The notes under the pieces were generated by a model. It had not been told where the DNA came from. It did no database searches and saw only the letters and a program-made list of their open reading frames with translations. A stretch of 64,000 nt of DNA from UBA1351 sp964563505. Its GTDB lineage: Bacteria; Bacillota; Clostridia; Lachnospirales; Vallitaleaceae. Below are positions 36,416-45,161 of the stretch, in pieces. How positions within the stretch are numbered: the stretch's first letter is position 1; every line of letters begins with the position of its first letter. The stretch lies in contig CAZLXW010000014.1 in assembly GCA_964563505.1 (NCBI GenBank), forward strand, positions 1 to 64,000, given 5' to 3'. A program made the translations under genes and the position numbers.

Positions 36416-37066
36416 ATGAAAAAAGGATTAACGGAATTGGTATTTATTTTAGACCGAAGTGGTTCTATGGCTGGACTTGAAAGTGATACAATCGGAGGTT
36501 TTAACAGTGTATTAACCAAGCAGAAAAAAGAAGACGGTGATGCAAACATCACCACAGTACTTTTTGATGACAAATATGAGTTGCTACATGACCGGTACAA
36601 TCTGCTAAAAGTCTCAAATATAACAGAAAAGGAATATTTTGTAAGAGGAACGACAGCATTGTTGGATGCCATCGGTAAGACAATTGCTAAGATAGGGAAT
36701 TTACAGAAATATGTTTTAGAGGATGAACGCGCTGAAAAAGTGATGTTTGTTATCATTACAGATGGTATGGAAAATGCAAGTATTGAGTATTCCTATCATC
36801 AGATTAAGAAGATGATTAATCATCAAAAGGAAAAACATGAATGGGAATTTATCTTTCTGGGGGCCAATATTGATGCGATAGAGATTGCCGGTCGATTTGG
36901 TATAGGAGAAGACAGAGCGGCCAATTACCACGCAGATAGTGAAGGTACCATGCTTAACTATGAAGTAATTAGTGAAACGGTGAGTATGGTTCGCTCAAAA
37001 CGTTCGATTGATTCAGATTGGAAAAATAGAATCGACAAGGATTATAAGAGTAGGAAAAGGCGGTAA
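36416..37066 (+). CDS. Von Willebrand factor type A (VWA) domain protein
   Basis: 216 residues from the ATG at 36416 (GGAGG upstream). A complete MIDAS is present: D13-R-S15-G-S17, Thr80 in RGTTALLD, and Asp116 in VIITDGMENAS. There is no signal or membrane helix, so it is a cytosolic metal-dependent adhesion or scaffold domain. Cytosolic VWA proteins commonly act with partner enzymes. Its stop codon is followed in the same frame by the N-terminally shortened ADP-ribosylglycohydrolase. A decayed copy lies at 31014-31510. Confidence 0.85.
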   Translation: MKKGLTELVFILDRSGSMAGLESDTIGGFNSVLTKQKKEDGDANITTVLFDDKYELLHDRYNLLKVSNITEKEYFVRGTTALLDAIGKTIAKIGNLQKYVLEDERAEKVMFVIITDGMENASIEYSYHQIKKMINHQKEKHEWEFIFLGANIDAIEIAGRFGIGEDRAANYHADSEGTMLNYEVISETVSMVRSKRSIDSDWKNRIDKDYKSRKRR

Positions 37067-37081
37067 TATCATTATAAATCA

Positions 37082-37843
37082 ATGGATTTTGAACTCTTTA
37101 CTGAAGACTGTTTTATAACAGATGATACGATTATGACTCTAGCTATTGCCAAGGCCATATTGGAAACAGATAGAGAAACACTGTTAGGATCCTTTATTCG
37201 AAGGCAAGATAAAGTTTATTTGAATCAATTGGCCGAGAATACTGTTTCATACATGCAAATGATTGGTAGGAATTATCCGGATTGCGGATATGGAAGCAAT
37301 TTTGGCCAGTGGATATTTAGCGAGAATCCACAACCCTATGGAAGTTATGGCAATGGTGCTGCTATGCGGATAAGCTCAGTTGGTGCAATAGCTGAATTTG
37401 AAGAAGATGTAAAGCGACTATCCAGGGCCGTAACCGGTGTCAGTCATAACCATGAAGAAGGACTTAAAGGAGCAGAAGCTACATCCATGGCCATCTTCCT
37501 TGCAAGAACGGGTCATGATAAAGAAGAGATAGGTCAATACAACCAAGAGCATTATTATACACTTGATTTTACACTTGATGAGATTCGTGACGCCTATCAG
37601 TTCAATGAAACGTGTCAAGAAACAGTACCTCAAGCCATTCAAGCATTTCTTGAAGCTGATTCATTTGAAGATGCTATTAGGAAGGCCATATCCATAGGCG
37701 GTGACAGTGATACCCTTGCTGCCATTACCGGAAGTATAGCAGAGGCCTACTATGGTGTGCCAGATGATTTGGTAGAAAAAGCGCTAACGTATTTGGATGA
37801 TGAATTATTGGAAATATATAATGAATGGACTGAGTTTGGATAG
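37082..37843 (+). CDS. ADP-ribosylglycohydrolase family protein, N-terminally truncated
   Basis: 253 residues from the first ATG. The family motifs FTDDTxM-like (ITDDTIMT, residues 12-19) and GGDSDT (206-211) for the two metal ions are present, as is NPQPYGSYGNGAAMRISSVG. The usual opening (LGAIIGDIxGS and about 20 residues) is missing: homology begins at HYKSMDFELF, five codons after the VWA stop and in the same frame. No ribosome site precedes the ATG. It may be a defective copy, be made by reinitiation, or have been fused with the VWA gene. A more damaged copy lies at 40378-41017. Confidence 0.75.
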   Translation: MDFELFTEDCFITDDTIMTLAIAKAILETDRETLLGSFIRRQDKVYLNQLAENTVSYMQMIGRNYPDCGYGSNFGQWIFSENPQPYGSYGNGAAMRISSVGAIAEFEEDVKRLSRAVTGVSHNHEEGLKGAEATSMAIFLARTGHDKEEIGQYNQEHYYTLDFTLDEIRDAYQFNETCQETVPQAIQAFLEADSFEDAIRKAISIGGDSDTLAAITGSIAEAYYGVPDDLVEKALTYLDDELLEIYNEWTEFG

Positions 37844-37845
37844 AA

Positions 37846-38700
37846 TTGAGGTATTATGTATATGCACTAATAGACACTAAAACGAATAAGCCATTCTATA
37901 TTGGAAAAGGTAAAGACAATCGTGTAAAAAATCATTTTACCGAAGCAGAAACATATAGCGGTATTACTGATATTGATATAGCAGTAGATATTGAAGTGGA
38001 AGAAATGATAAAGTTTTCAAATGTCAAGAAGTTAGCAAAAATAGGTGAGCTTTTCTCAGAAGGTTTTATGTTTCAAGACATTGCAAGGATTATGGCCAAA
38101 AATTTAGATGAAGAATCTGCGTTTACTATTGAATCATTTTTAATAAAAAGTATGTATGGTATAGGAAATTTAACAAATATTGTAGCAGGAAAGCATTCAG
38201 AAAGATTTAGACCTTATAATAACTGGAAACTTTTGCAAGGCTATGATTTAATCCCATCATTAGATCCTGAAAAATCAAGTAGAATTGATAAATTCAATGC
38301 GATGATCTCAGAAAAGTTAGATAAGCCACTAAGGGAGATTGCAAGTGCTTTTCCAGACTTGAAATTTGATGAACCCAAAGTTTTAGATGCAGGAGAATTA
38401 GGCATAGAAGCCGATATTGCTGGAGCTAGAATAAAGATTGCAATACGCAGAAAAAACTTATACTGTGAACTAAGAGGCAGGAAAAAAAGTCAAAAATTAT
38501 GGCTTCAGCAACATTTCAAAATGCTAGGAAAAAGTAATCTTCTTAGAAAAGATGATGTTTTTCTTCCAAACTGTTGGAAAAGAAGCAATATGACGGATGA
38601 TATAGAAGAAATGAAAGAGCGTGTTGCATTGATGATTAAACTTGTTACAATTAAGTCTGAAAACGAATTAGAAAATGAAGTTATGATTTTACTTGATTAG
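37846..38700 (+). CDS. LEM-3-like GIY-YIG domain protein
   Basis: 284 residues starting at TTG (37846). The N-terminus MRYYVYALIDTKTNKPFYIG followed by KGKDNRV is the LEM-3-like GIY-YIG signature (Tyr pair and YIGKGK loop), a metal-dependent nuclease fold. The remainder, with EIASAFPDLKFDEPKVLDAG, is not recognised. The ribosome site is weak. The stop of the glycohydrolase lies 2 bp upstream, so it may be translationally coupled. Role in the cluster is unknown, probably nucleic-acid cleavage in defence. Confidence 0.78.
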   Translation: MRYYVYALIDTKTNKPFYIGKGKDNRVKNHFTEAETYSGITDIDIAVDIEVEEMIKFSNVKKLAKIGELFSEGFMFQDIARIMAKNLDEESAFTIESFLIKSMYGIGNLTNIVAGKHSERFRPYNNWKLLQGYDLIPSLDPEKSSRIDKFNAMISEKLDKPLREIASAFPDLKFDEPKVLDAGELGIEADIAGARIKIAIRRKNLYCELRGRKKSQKLWLQQHFKMLGKSNLLRKDDVFLPNCWKRSNMTDDIEEMKERVALMIKLVTIKSENELENEVMILLD

Positions 38701-38759
38701 TTTGTTTGTTTACAATTAAAAAGTTTTTTGAGGGGATGCAAGTTGGGATCGGAGGCATA

Positions 38760-38921
38760 ATGAAGAAGATTGTCTTAATATCTTGCGCTAGCAAGAAGCG
38801 AGATGTTGCATGTAAAGCAAGAGAATTATATCAGAGTCCACTGTTTAAATTATCATTAGCTTATGCGGAAGTAGTATTGTTAGTGAATAAACTAATGATT
38901 TATAAGATCAATTACTTTTAG
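38760..38921 (+). pseudogene. 5' fragment of a DUF6884 gene
   Basis: Near-identical to the first 40 codons of the intact gene at 41789-42214, including the shared ribosome site GATCGGAGGCATA. Homology ends after LSLAYAE; a short unrelated tail then runs to a stop. It is an abandoned partial duplicate. Confidence 0.8.
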
Positions 38922-39396
38922 TATTCATTGGTATTTTCAAATTATCAATCATTTCAACCCCATCAACTTTATAACTAAAAGACACATATAAAAAGTCAAA
39001 ATCATAAATTCTCTCATTATTTAGTAATGAACCTTCATTAATTGCCTCTAAAAATGCAAATCCCTTTTTAAATTCATATTCATTTGCATATTCAATGGAA
39101 CTGCTAAAAATATGTTCTCTAAACGACTCTTTTTCATCATGTGAATTCAGATAAAAGTCAACAGCAATACTTGTAATATTTCTTTTTGTATCACCTACAT
39201 ATTCAATTTTTTCGTATGAAAACTTTTGTATATTATTTTTAAGGATATACTCAACTTTTGAAAATTTCCATTTTCCAGAATTAAAGTCAGAAATAGTATA
39301 CACGGCATCATTTTTAGCATTACTTTGTACTGAACAAGCCGATATTATCATTATTAATAAAAAATAGATAAAAAATGCAAACATTTTTTTTTTCAT
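38908..39396 (-). CDS. Small lipoprotein paired with an exported beta-rich protein
   Basis: 162 residues. MKKKMFAFFIYFLLIMIISA then Cys forms a lipoprotein signal (lipobox IISAC). The mature part has no recognised domain. It follows the secreted protein gene at 39432-40058 by 35 bp on the same strand. Given that arrangement, a cell-surface partner or immunity role is possible; this is inference. Confidence 0.7.
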   Translation of the reverse strand: MKKKMFAFFIYFLLIMIISACSVQSNAKNDAVYTISDFNSGKWKFSKVEYILKNNIQKFSYEKIEYVGDTKRNITSIAVDFYLNSHDEKESFREHIFSSSIEYANEYEFKKGFAFLEAINEGSLLNNERIYDFDFLYVSFSYKVDGVEMIDNLKIPMNTKSN

Positions 39397-39431
39397 TTTA
39401 TTCCTTTCAAACTATATAGTATTATTTGGTT

Positions 39432-40058
39432 TTATTCATAAACTGCAAAATGAACTCCAACTGGATCATCAACAACTGCTGTTCCTATTTTTCGGTCACT
39501 CCATATAAGTCTATTCTCCCAAATTTCATATTTGGTATGTTTGTATTTTGGAAAAGCGACTAAAACGGTATAATTATCACCTGCAACATGTGTAGCACTA
39601 TTTATAACTGTTTCTGATTTATTATAAGATATTCCGGTAGATGCAGAAAAAATATTGCCGGTAACACCAGCAGTAAAGCTATATCCCCAGTCAACTGACT
39701 CAGATACAGAAACAGATAGAGTCACGTTACTTCCTGAACTTGATGAAAATGAGTCTGAATAATCAATCCAGTATGAACTTCCAATTGTTTTACTATAGTA
39801 ATTCGGTATTGCAGATTTAATTGCATATTCATTATCTACAGAGTTTACTGAAGTGGATTTATTAACACTGACATTCTTGTCAAATGATTGATCAAATTCT
39901 TTAACAAGTTTCAATACTACTTCTTCGCCTTTGTCATTAGTAACGGTAATTTCTTGAGGTGGTTGATTAGTAGAAATCGGGTCTTCTTCTGCAGAAATAA
40001 AACTAGAAAAAGTGAAGCATAATACAAAAATGAGTATGAAATTTAAATTTTTTTTCAT
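39432..40058 (-). CDS. Secreted beta-rich protein, possibly pore-forming-like
   Basis: 208 residues with a signal peptide (MKKNLNFILIFVLCFTFSSF, then ISA-E). The segment SGSNVTLSVSVSESVDWGYS followed by FTAGVTGNIFSASTGISYNK is rich in Ser/Thr with alternating hydrophobic residues, as in amphipathic hairpins of aerolysin-like toxins, but I could not place it in a family. The C-terminus has KYEIWENRLIWSDRKIG. AGGAGATTACC lies upstream. The lipoprotein gene follows. Confidence 0.65.
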   Translation of the reverse strand: MKKNLNFILIFVLCFTFSSFISAEEDPISTNQPPQEITVTNDKGEEVVLKLVKEFDQSFDKNVSVNKSTSVNSVDNEYAIKSAIPNYYSKTIGSSYWIDYSDSFSSSSGSNVTLSVSVSESVDWGYSFTAGVTGNIFSASTGISYNKSETVINSATHVAGDNYTVLVAFPKYKHTKYEIWENRLIWSDRKIGTAVVDDPVGVHFAVYE

Positions 40059-40261
40059 AAATAATCGGTAATCTCCTTATGTGATCTTGATACGATTTAG
40101 TTTAAGTAAGTGACTAGTCATTGAAAGAATAACATTATAAAAACATGGAAACAAGTAACGACGGTAACTAGAAAATATTACTAAAGTTATTTTTTGATAT
40201 TAAATCATCTCAAGGTTTTACCTTTTTTCATTTCCTTCTGAAAATCATAGTATTATAGGAT

Positions 40262-41017
40262 ATATGGGTTCGACCCCAATACAGTCTTGTCAAAATATTT
40301 AAAGAGAAGATCCTGGAAAAAAGCCTTTAAACTTCCTGCCGGACATATTATTCATACGGTGGGATCGGTATGGAAAGATGACTCTGGCAGTCGCAAAAGC
40401 TATAATGGAAACAGATAGAGACATAATGTTAAGGACCTCTATTCGAAGGCAAGAGGACATGTATTTGAATCAATTGGCCCAGAATACTGTTTCATACATA
40501 CAATCGATTGGCAGAAATTATCCGGATTGCGGATATGGAAGCAATTTCGGCCAGTGGATATTGAGCGAGAATCCACAGCCCTATGGAAGTTACGGCAATG
40601 GTGCTTCTATGCGGATAAGCTCAGTTAGAAGGGCTTAAAGGAGCAGAAGCTACATCCATGGCAATCTTTCTTGCAAGGACGGGGCGTGATAAAGAAGAGA
40701 TAGGTCAATATATCCAAGAGCATTATTATACACTTGATTTTACCCTTGATGAGGTTCGTGACGCCTATCAGTTCAATGAGACGTGTCAAGAGACTGTGTC
40801 ACAAGCCATTCAAGCATTTCTTGAGTCGGATTCATTTGAAGATGCTATCAGGAAGGCCATATCCATCGGCGGTGACAGTGATACCCTTGCTGCCATAACG
40901 GGAAGTATTGCAGAGTCCTACTATGGTGTGCCAGATGATCTGGTTGAAATAGCGCTAACGTATTTGGATGATGAGTTGTTGGAAATATATAATGAGGTGA
41001 TTGAATGGTTAAATTAA
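40262..41017 (+). pseudogene. Three-part chimera of helicase, macrodomain and ADP-ribosylglycohydrolase fragments
   Basis: 40262-40308 matches the helicase gene around 46210-46258; 40317-40378 matches the macrodomain gene around 35498-35558; 40378-41017 matches the ADP-ribosylglycohydrolase gene from about 37133. The glycohydrolase part has lost about 74 bp (after AGCTCAGTT, 40616-40624) and is frameshifted there, so GAIAEFEEDVK to HNHE is missing. The 3' part still reads to EIYNEVIEWLN. No functional product is expected. Confidence 0.8.
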
Positions 41018-41036
41018 GTCTTGGACAAAGGTATAT

Positions 41037-41774
41037 GTGTTGTATGATGTGGACATCAATAATTACTTTAAAGCTACAAATAACTGTCAAACAATGGAGT
41101 CGATTTTCGAGAGGCTTTGTGTAACGCTTCAGAATCGAAGCCGATTACCCAATGTAATAAAATTTGGCCCGAGAAGAGAGGTTATCTCCAATATATTGTT
41201 TGGATTTAATCCGCACATGGTTAAATCAACATATGACGCTGAGACTCTATATGGGGAATTTATGAAGCATTTTGAAATTAGCAATCCAGATAATAAGAAG
41301 AATCTTTGGTGCCAGTACACCCGTTACATCATTTCAGGGTGTGAATTTTTAAGTGAATTTAAGGGTGCTGAAGAATTCAAAGCGTTTGTTGATGTGTTTT
41401 CCTATAATAAATTGACAAAAGCTTCACTGCCGATTTTGCTTGAAAAAGAAGTGGCAGGATTAGGCTTTGCATTGGCATGTGATTTCTTGAAAGAAATAGG
41501 TTATTATGATTACCCCAAACCGGATGTGCATATCAAAAAAATAATGACTGGGCTTGGATTAAGTGCGAATAACGATTTTAGTTCTTATAAAGCAGTTATT
41601 GAAATGGGGGATTCAGTAGAGAAGACAGCATTTCATATTGATAAAGTACTGTGGCTTGTTTCATCCGGAAACTTTTACTTTGATAATCGTAAGGTTATTG
41701 GACACCGGGATGAATTAATCGAAAAGGTAAAAGAGAGCTATATGAGGATGACTACTAAAGAAGACTCAACGTAA
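41037..41774 (+). CDS. HhH-GPD/DNA-glycosylase-like protein
   Basis: 245 residues from a GTG with no clear ribosome site; an ATG at 41094 is an alternative. The segment KEVAGLGFALACDFLKEIGY, followed by PKPDVHIKKIMTGLGL, resembles the helix-hairpin-helix and catalytic-loop region of base-excision glycosylases. The first codons share a 24-bp identical stretch with the transposase remnant at 44977-45000, so the true N-terminus may have been replaced. A DUF6884 gene follows after 14 bp, likely co-transcribed. Family call moderate, function inferred. Confidence 0.55.
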   Translation: MLYDVDINNYFKATNNCQTMESIFERLCVTLQNRSRLPNVIKFGPRREVISNILFGFNPHMVKSTYDAETLYGEFMKHFEISNPDNKKNLWCQYTRYIISGCEFLSEFKGAEEFKAFVDVFSYNKLTKASLPILLEKEVAGLGFALACDFLKEIGYYDYPKPDVHIKKIMTGLGLSANNDFSSYKAVIEMGDSVEKTAFHIDKVLWLVSSGNFYFDNRKVIGHRDELIEKVKESYMRMTTKEDST

Positions 41775-41788
41775 AGATCGGAGGCATA

Positions 41789-42214
41789 ATGAAGAAGATT
41801 ATTTTAATATCATGTGTTAGCAAGAAGCGAAATATTGCATGTAAAGCAAGAGAATTATATCAGAGTACACTGTTTAAACTATCATTAGCTTATGCGGAGA
41901 CATTAAATGCAGATCATATCTTTATTCTGTCAGCTCTACATGGTGTGGTTGAACTTGATTCGATTATCGAGCCTTACAATATAACATTAAATAACATGAG
42001 TGAGAAGGATAAAAAAGATTGGGCTCAAAAAGTAATGGTTCAATTGAAAGATAAAGGTATTGATTTTGAACAAGATCAAATTATATTTCTCGCCGGGAAT
42101 AATTATAGAAAACATTTAATATGCGAGTTTAAGAAGAGTAAAGTTCCAATGAAAGGTCTTCGAATTGGAGAGCAACTATCTTTTTTAAAGGAGAGAAACT
42201 CATACGGGAGATAA
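41789..42214 (+). CDS. DUF6884 family protein
   Basis: 141 residues, strong GGAGG site. The family pattern is complete: LISCVSKKRNIACKARELYQ, then FILSALHGVVELDSIIEPYN and FLAGNNYRKHL. DUF6884 members occur near DNA-modification and defence genes; their activity is not established. A 5' fragment of the gene lies at 38760. The partner upstream is glycosylase-like. Confidence 0.8.
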   Translation: MKKIILISCVSKKRNIACKARELYQSTLFKLSLAYAETLNADHIFILSALHGVVELDSIIEPYNITLNNMSEKDKKDWAQKVMVQLKDKGIDFEQDQIIFLAGNNYRKHLICEFKKSKVPMKGLRIGEQLSFLKERNSYGR

Positions 42215-42218
42215 TCAA

Positions 42219-42383
42219 TTGCTATCAAGGCTAAAGCAACATTTTGTTAAAGAGAATAAAGATAGAAGTATTTTCAGAAAGAACATAGGAAGATGTATTT
42301 TGAATAAAACAAATGATGATTATCTAACCAAGTGGGAGTGGAATTTAACAAGGCAGATAGATTACGTATTGAAAGTCGGTTAA
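42219..42383 (+). CDS. Possible small protein after DUF6884
   Basis: 54 codons from a TTG at 42219 with GGGAG 7 bp upstream, 4 bp after the preceding stop. The product MLSRLKQHFVKENKDRSIFR and onward is basic with two tryptophans. Not recognised. Supported only by spacing and ribosome site. Confidence 0.35.
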   Translation: MLSRLKQHFVKENKDRSIFRKNIGRCILNKTNDDYLTKWEWNLTRQIDYVLKVG

Positions 42384-42914
42384 TTTCAGAAGTATCAAAG
42401 TGTAATTCATGCAGACCATCTAATCATTGGTTGGGATTAAGTTTGCCGAAAATAAAAATCAGAGAATCTGGCCTTTGGCTTGTGGCTTTGCGAACGTATT
42501 AGGAACGTTATAAGGAAAAAAGCAACCGTCAATACCAAATAGTACACCAGGAATACCAAATAAGCCAAATGACTTGATTTAATCATGATACTTGTTACAA
42601 TGAATTCATATTAATATTAGTATGTTATTAAATGCATTTACGGTACGTATCGAAGGAAATCAATAGCGCAGTTGATTTTCAAGAGAAGCAAGCTTCTCAG
42701 CGTTAGCACTTCGCTCTGCGAATGTGTCCGGCGCAAAGGTAGTGAACAAGATTATATGTGGCAGAAAAATCAACTATATAGTTGATGCGGATATCAAAAA
42801 CTTTTTCAATATAAGTTAGGTATTACAAATCCAATCACGTATAACTATATAAACAACCAAATTATCTAAAAGAAATGTTACTGAAAAAATATACTCAATT
42901 TAGGAGGATTATTT
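42384..42914 (+). other. Gene-free interval with short recurring repeats
   Basis: No gene seen. It contains CTTTGCGAACGT (42486-42497) and GCTCTGCGAATGT (42713-42725), members of the repeat set described for this region, and AGGAGG just before the next gene. Elsewhere it appears to be debris. Confidence 0.5.
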
Positions 42915-43868
42915 ATGAAAAGAAAACTAATTTCTATTTTATTATTATTAACGTTAACAATGAGTTTACCAATATATGCTGAAGATTCAAAAAAAGAATT
43001 ACCACCTCGTTCAGCAAATGGTGAAGCATTAAGTAAAGAAATTTTAAAACAAATAGAGAAGAACCAAAAGTGGGAAGAAACAAAAAAAGATGATGGAATT
43101 GTTAAAGAAATTAATGAATTTGACTTATTTACTGATTTGAAAAAATCAACTGATGATGAGTTAATGAAAATTGGTTATACTAAAGAAGAAATTGTAGAAC
43201 TTAGGTCATTTGATTATGCTACAGAAATCAAAAAATTAGATGAAAAAAGTGATGATGAATTACTAAAAATGGGTTTTGATTTGGAACGTATAGAAAAGAT
43301 AAGAGCTTTTGATGGCAAATTATCATCAATTAAAAGTGCATCAGGAACTTTGTCATTTGATTACGATGCAATTGCATATGAATATACCAATGGTAGAACA
43401 CACTTTGCAAATAGATTAAAATGGGAATGGTCAGGTGTTCCGTTTTATACATTTCATGATGTAGTTGCTTCTTCTTGTAGTGAGGGCATGTACAGACATG
43501 CTAGCGCGTATCATCAAGTCCACTATTATCAGTCTGATAATCTAAATAATATGGTAGATAATGTAATATTTTCTATGGATTCAAATGGAGAACCAACCGG
43601 ATTACAAGGTAATGTTTTCGATGTAAATACCTTCAGCCCAGGAGACCAAATAAAACCAATAGCAATGGATGGATATGCATATTTTTATTGGCAAAAATTA
43701 GGCAAAGTTGAACAAGTTTCTGGTTATATCAAATATGGTCATTCATCGTTCACTGTTAAACCTGAATTTAGCCTAAACAACAGTGGTTATAAGTTAACAA
43801 TAACGCCTGCTATAACTACTAGCACTAAATATAATAAGTATTTTTATGAGGAAATTAAAAACTGGTAA
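42915..43868 (+). CDS. Secreted protein with duplicated helical repeat
   Basis: 317 residues. Signal peptide MKRKLISILLLLTLTMSLPI, then YA-E. Residues 65-145 contain two copies of a helical unit: KSTDDELMKIGYTKEEIVEL then RSFDYAT, and KSDDELLKMGFDLERIEKIR then AFDG. The C-terminal half is beta-rich with HDVVASSCSEGMYRHAS. No family recognised. AGGAGG precedes the ATG. The anchored protein downstream is likely its partner. Confidence 0.7.
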   Translation: MKRKLISILLLLTLTMSLPIYAEDSKKELPPRSANGEALSKEILKQIEKNQKWEETKKDDGIVKEINEFDLFTDLKKSTDDELMKIGYTKEEIVELRSFDYATEIKKLDEKSDDELLKMGFDLERIEKIRAFDGKLSSIKSASGTLSFDYDAIAYEYTNGRTHFANRLKWEWSGVPFYTFHDVVASSCSEGMYRHASAYHQVHYYQSDNLNNMVDNVIFSMDSNGEPTGLQGNVFDVNTFSPGDQIKPIAMDGYAYFYWQKLGKVEQVSGYIKYGHSSFTVKPEFSLNNSGYKLTITPAITTSTKYNKYFYEEIKNW

Positions 43869-43930
43869 AATAAATTTCAATATATTATAATGTATTTATA
43901 TTCATGTGGCTATTAAAGGAGGTCTCTTAT

Positions 43931-44290
43931 ATTAAAAAAGTTGTTTTGTTAATTACTAGCGTCATTGTTTTAGCATTCCTTAGCTTGGTTCTAATCAATC
44001 CAAAACTTGAAATTGATGTTAAAAATGACATAAAATTAAATGAGATAAATTTTATGGATTTTCAAAAAATTAATTCAGATGTATTTATAAAGTCAAATGG
44101 TAAAACGCAATTATTACTAAAAATTAATTCATCATTCTCTGTTGAAATTAACAAATATTCATTACTAATTTCTACTCGTGAAAATAATATAACTGATACC
44201 ACTAACCTTGAGAAATATCACCTCATAGAAATTTTAAGCGGTAAGTTAAAGACGGTGTACTATAATGATGTTCTAATATATAAGAAATAA
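43931..44290 (+). CDS. Membrane-anchored small protein, probable ATT start
   Basis: About 119 residues if started at ATT 43931, which follows AAAGGAGG (43915-43922) by 8 bp and gives IKKVVLLITSVIVLAFLSLV, an ideal N-terminal membrane anchor. An in-frame ATG at 43904 lacks a ribosome site. The outside part is unrecognised. It lies 62 bp behind the secreted-protein gene; a partner or immunity role is speculative. Confidence 0.55.
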   Translation: MKKVVLLITSVIVLAFLSLVLINPKLEIDVKNDIKLNEINFMDFQKINSDVFIKSNGKTQLLLKINSSFSVEINKYSLLISTRENNITDTTNLEKYHLIEILSGKLKTVYYNDVLIYKK

Positions 44291-44505
44291 TATTTTTTGA
44301 CTTCCAAAAATTTTAGACATAGCTAAAAAAACATAATGAAAATCACGAGAAAGTCCAGAAAAATGCAGTTTCCACTTGCTTGTTTCTGGGCTTTATGTGT
44401 TTTAGTAAGATAAGTTTGTAAATAAAGTTCGGTGAATGCCTCAAAGCTTCTCAAAAGTGATCATATAGCTGTAGGGAAAAGTGGCTTGATACGTAGCCAA
44501 ACCTG
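44291..44505 (+). other. Flank of a decayed insertion sequence
   Basis: No gene. The stretch just before the transposase remnant probably holds the left part of an ISL3-type element, but its terminal inverted repeat was not identified. Confidence 0.3.
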
Positions 44506-45114
44506 ATGATTGTATCAAGAGACGGATCATCAACATATGCATCTGCTATCAAAGATTCACATCATGATGCAATTCAAGTAAGCGACAGATTCCATATAAT
44601 AAAAGGGCTATCAGAGGCAGTAAACAAATATATTATTCGAGTATTACCTGATAGGGTGGAGATACCGCTAACAGAAGCTATTTCCGAAGAGCTACAACTT
44701 TTATATAATACTGCGAATCGATCGATGAGGATACAGTATGCTCATAAAAAACGGAGAGAAGGGCTAACAGTCTCTGATATAGCATTGTTATTACACTCAA
44801 CACTAACAACCATAAACCGGTATCTTGCGATACCTGAAGAATCATTAACAGACAATCAGTTCATTGCAAGGGAAAAACAGCATCAATTAGCCATGGAACA
44901 GAAACAACATGAAGTTGATGAAGCAAGAAGGTTAGTCCAAGAAGGCTATGCGATTGAGAAGATTGCATTAATTGATGATGTGGACATCAATAATTACTTT
45001 CATTTCAATTTCATGAACAATAAGCCTTTAAACCTCCTGCCGGACATATCATTTATACGGTTGGTTCTGAAGACATCCTTGGATAAGCAATACGATGTAG
45101 CTACGTTGTATTGA
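44506..45114 (+). pseudogene. ISL3-family transposase fragment fused to macrodomain-gene sequence
   Basis: MIVSRDGSSTYASAIKDSHH and QVSDRFHIIKGLSEAVNKYI are the central DDE region of ISL3-type transposases; a HTH-like part (LTVSDIALLLHSTLTTINRY) follows. The N-terminal zinc-finger/HTH part and the last catalytic Glu region are missing. After 45000 the sequence switches, and 45022-45064 matches the macrodomain gene around 35502-35544. No functional transposase remains. Confidence 0.8.
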
Positions 45115-45161
45115 AAAAAAGATTTAACGAGTTAAAATGATGATAGAGAGGAAGTGATGAA

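Noticed and set aside
37082..37843. Normal full-length ADP-ribosylglycohydrolase
   Set aside because: The standard N-terminus and a ribosome site are missing, so it is listed as truncated.
44506..45114. Functional ISL3 insertion sequence
   Set aside because: Both ends of the transposase are missing and no inverted terminal repeats were found.
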